Of a DNA stretch of 6,186 nucleotides, positions 6,140 through 6,186 are shown piece by piece; position 1 is the stretch's first letter; each line of letters opens with the position of its first letter. Origin of the DNA: JAUREX01 sp964472135 (GTDB lineage: Bacteria > Pseudomonadota > Alphaproteobacteria > Rhodobacterales > Rhodobacteraceae); assembly GCA_964472135.1 (NCBI GenBank), contig CAYYJB010000100.1, positions 1 through 6,186 of the forward strand, read 5' to 3'. A model generated the notes under the pieces. It had not been told where the DNA came from and ran no database searches. It worked only from the letters and a program-made list of their open reading frames with translations. Position numbers and translations under genes: made by a program.

Positions 6140-6186
6140 AGACCCGCATCATACCCTGTCTCGATGTCGCCGAGGGGCGGGTGGTG
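6133..6186 (+). CDS. hisF: Imidazole glycerol phosphate synthase subunit HisF (3' end outside window)
   Basis: Only the first 18 codons are present: MLKTRIIPCLDVAEGRVV. This is the recognisable HisF N-terminus, including catalytic Asp11 in PCLDV. HisF is the cyclase subunit that works with the glutaminase HisH to make IGP and AICAR from PRFAR, directly after HisA. The ATG (6133-6135) lies inside the last codons of hisA, giving a 7-base overlap in another frame. There is no strong ribosome site, which fits translational coupling to hisA. Confidence 0.95.
   Translation, partial: MLKTRIIPCLDVAEGRVV

Overview
The window is a stretch of very GC-rich chromosome. The protein families and gene styles fit an alphaproteobacterium of the Rhodobacterales (Rhodobacter/Paracoccus/roseobacter group). 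The clues are the form of FtsH and its disordered tail, a small DUF6324-type protein, a tRNA-His that carries A73 with no encoded G-1, a hisA-hisF overlap, and strong G/C bias at third codon positions. Nearly all of the DNA is assigned to six protein genes, two gene fragments at the edges (ftsH and hisF) and one tRNA gene. I see no insertion sequence, phage gene, CRISPR array or toxin-antitoxin pair.

Left part (1-1660): the 3' two-thirds of ftsH (membrane AAA+ zinc protease) ends 4 bases from the 3' end of a convergent small gene of the DUF6324 type. That small gene is divergent from tRNA-His(GTG). In the roughly 100 bases between them, two promoter-like elements lie back to back, one for each direction.

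Middle part (1661-4892): bases 1661-1710 hold no recognisable feature. An alpha/beta hydrolase with the HGGYW signature of arylformamidase-like esterases and a short-chain dehydrogenase/reductase follow on the minus strand. They are joined stop-to-start (TGAATG), so they form a two-gene operon. Divergent from them is a succinate-semialdehyde dehydrogenase (gabD type). The shared 104-base control region holds a perfect 12-base palindrome. An ester/amide hydrolase, an alcohol/carbonyl oxidoreductase and an aldehyde dehydrogenase next to each other suggest a small catabolic unit feeding succinate. The sequence does not name its substrate, and co-function is inference from adjacency.

Right part (4893-6186): a secreted DUF2147 protein is convergent with gabD, with a GC-rich hairpin over its stop codon. 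It is divergent from hisA, which overlaps the start of hisF by 7 bases. These are steps of histidine biosynthesis, and the window ends after 18 codons of hisF.

Overall this looks like ordinary housekeeping chromosome with one modest accessory metabolic unit. I found no convincing new biological system. The points most worth checking are the non-canonical tRNA-His, the SDR with a Cys where the catalytic Asn is expected, and the palindrome in the divergent control region.
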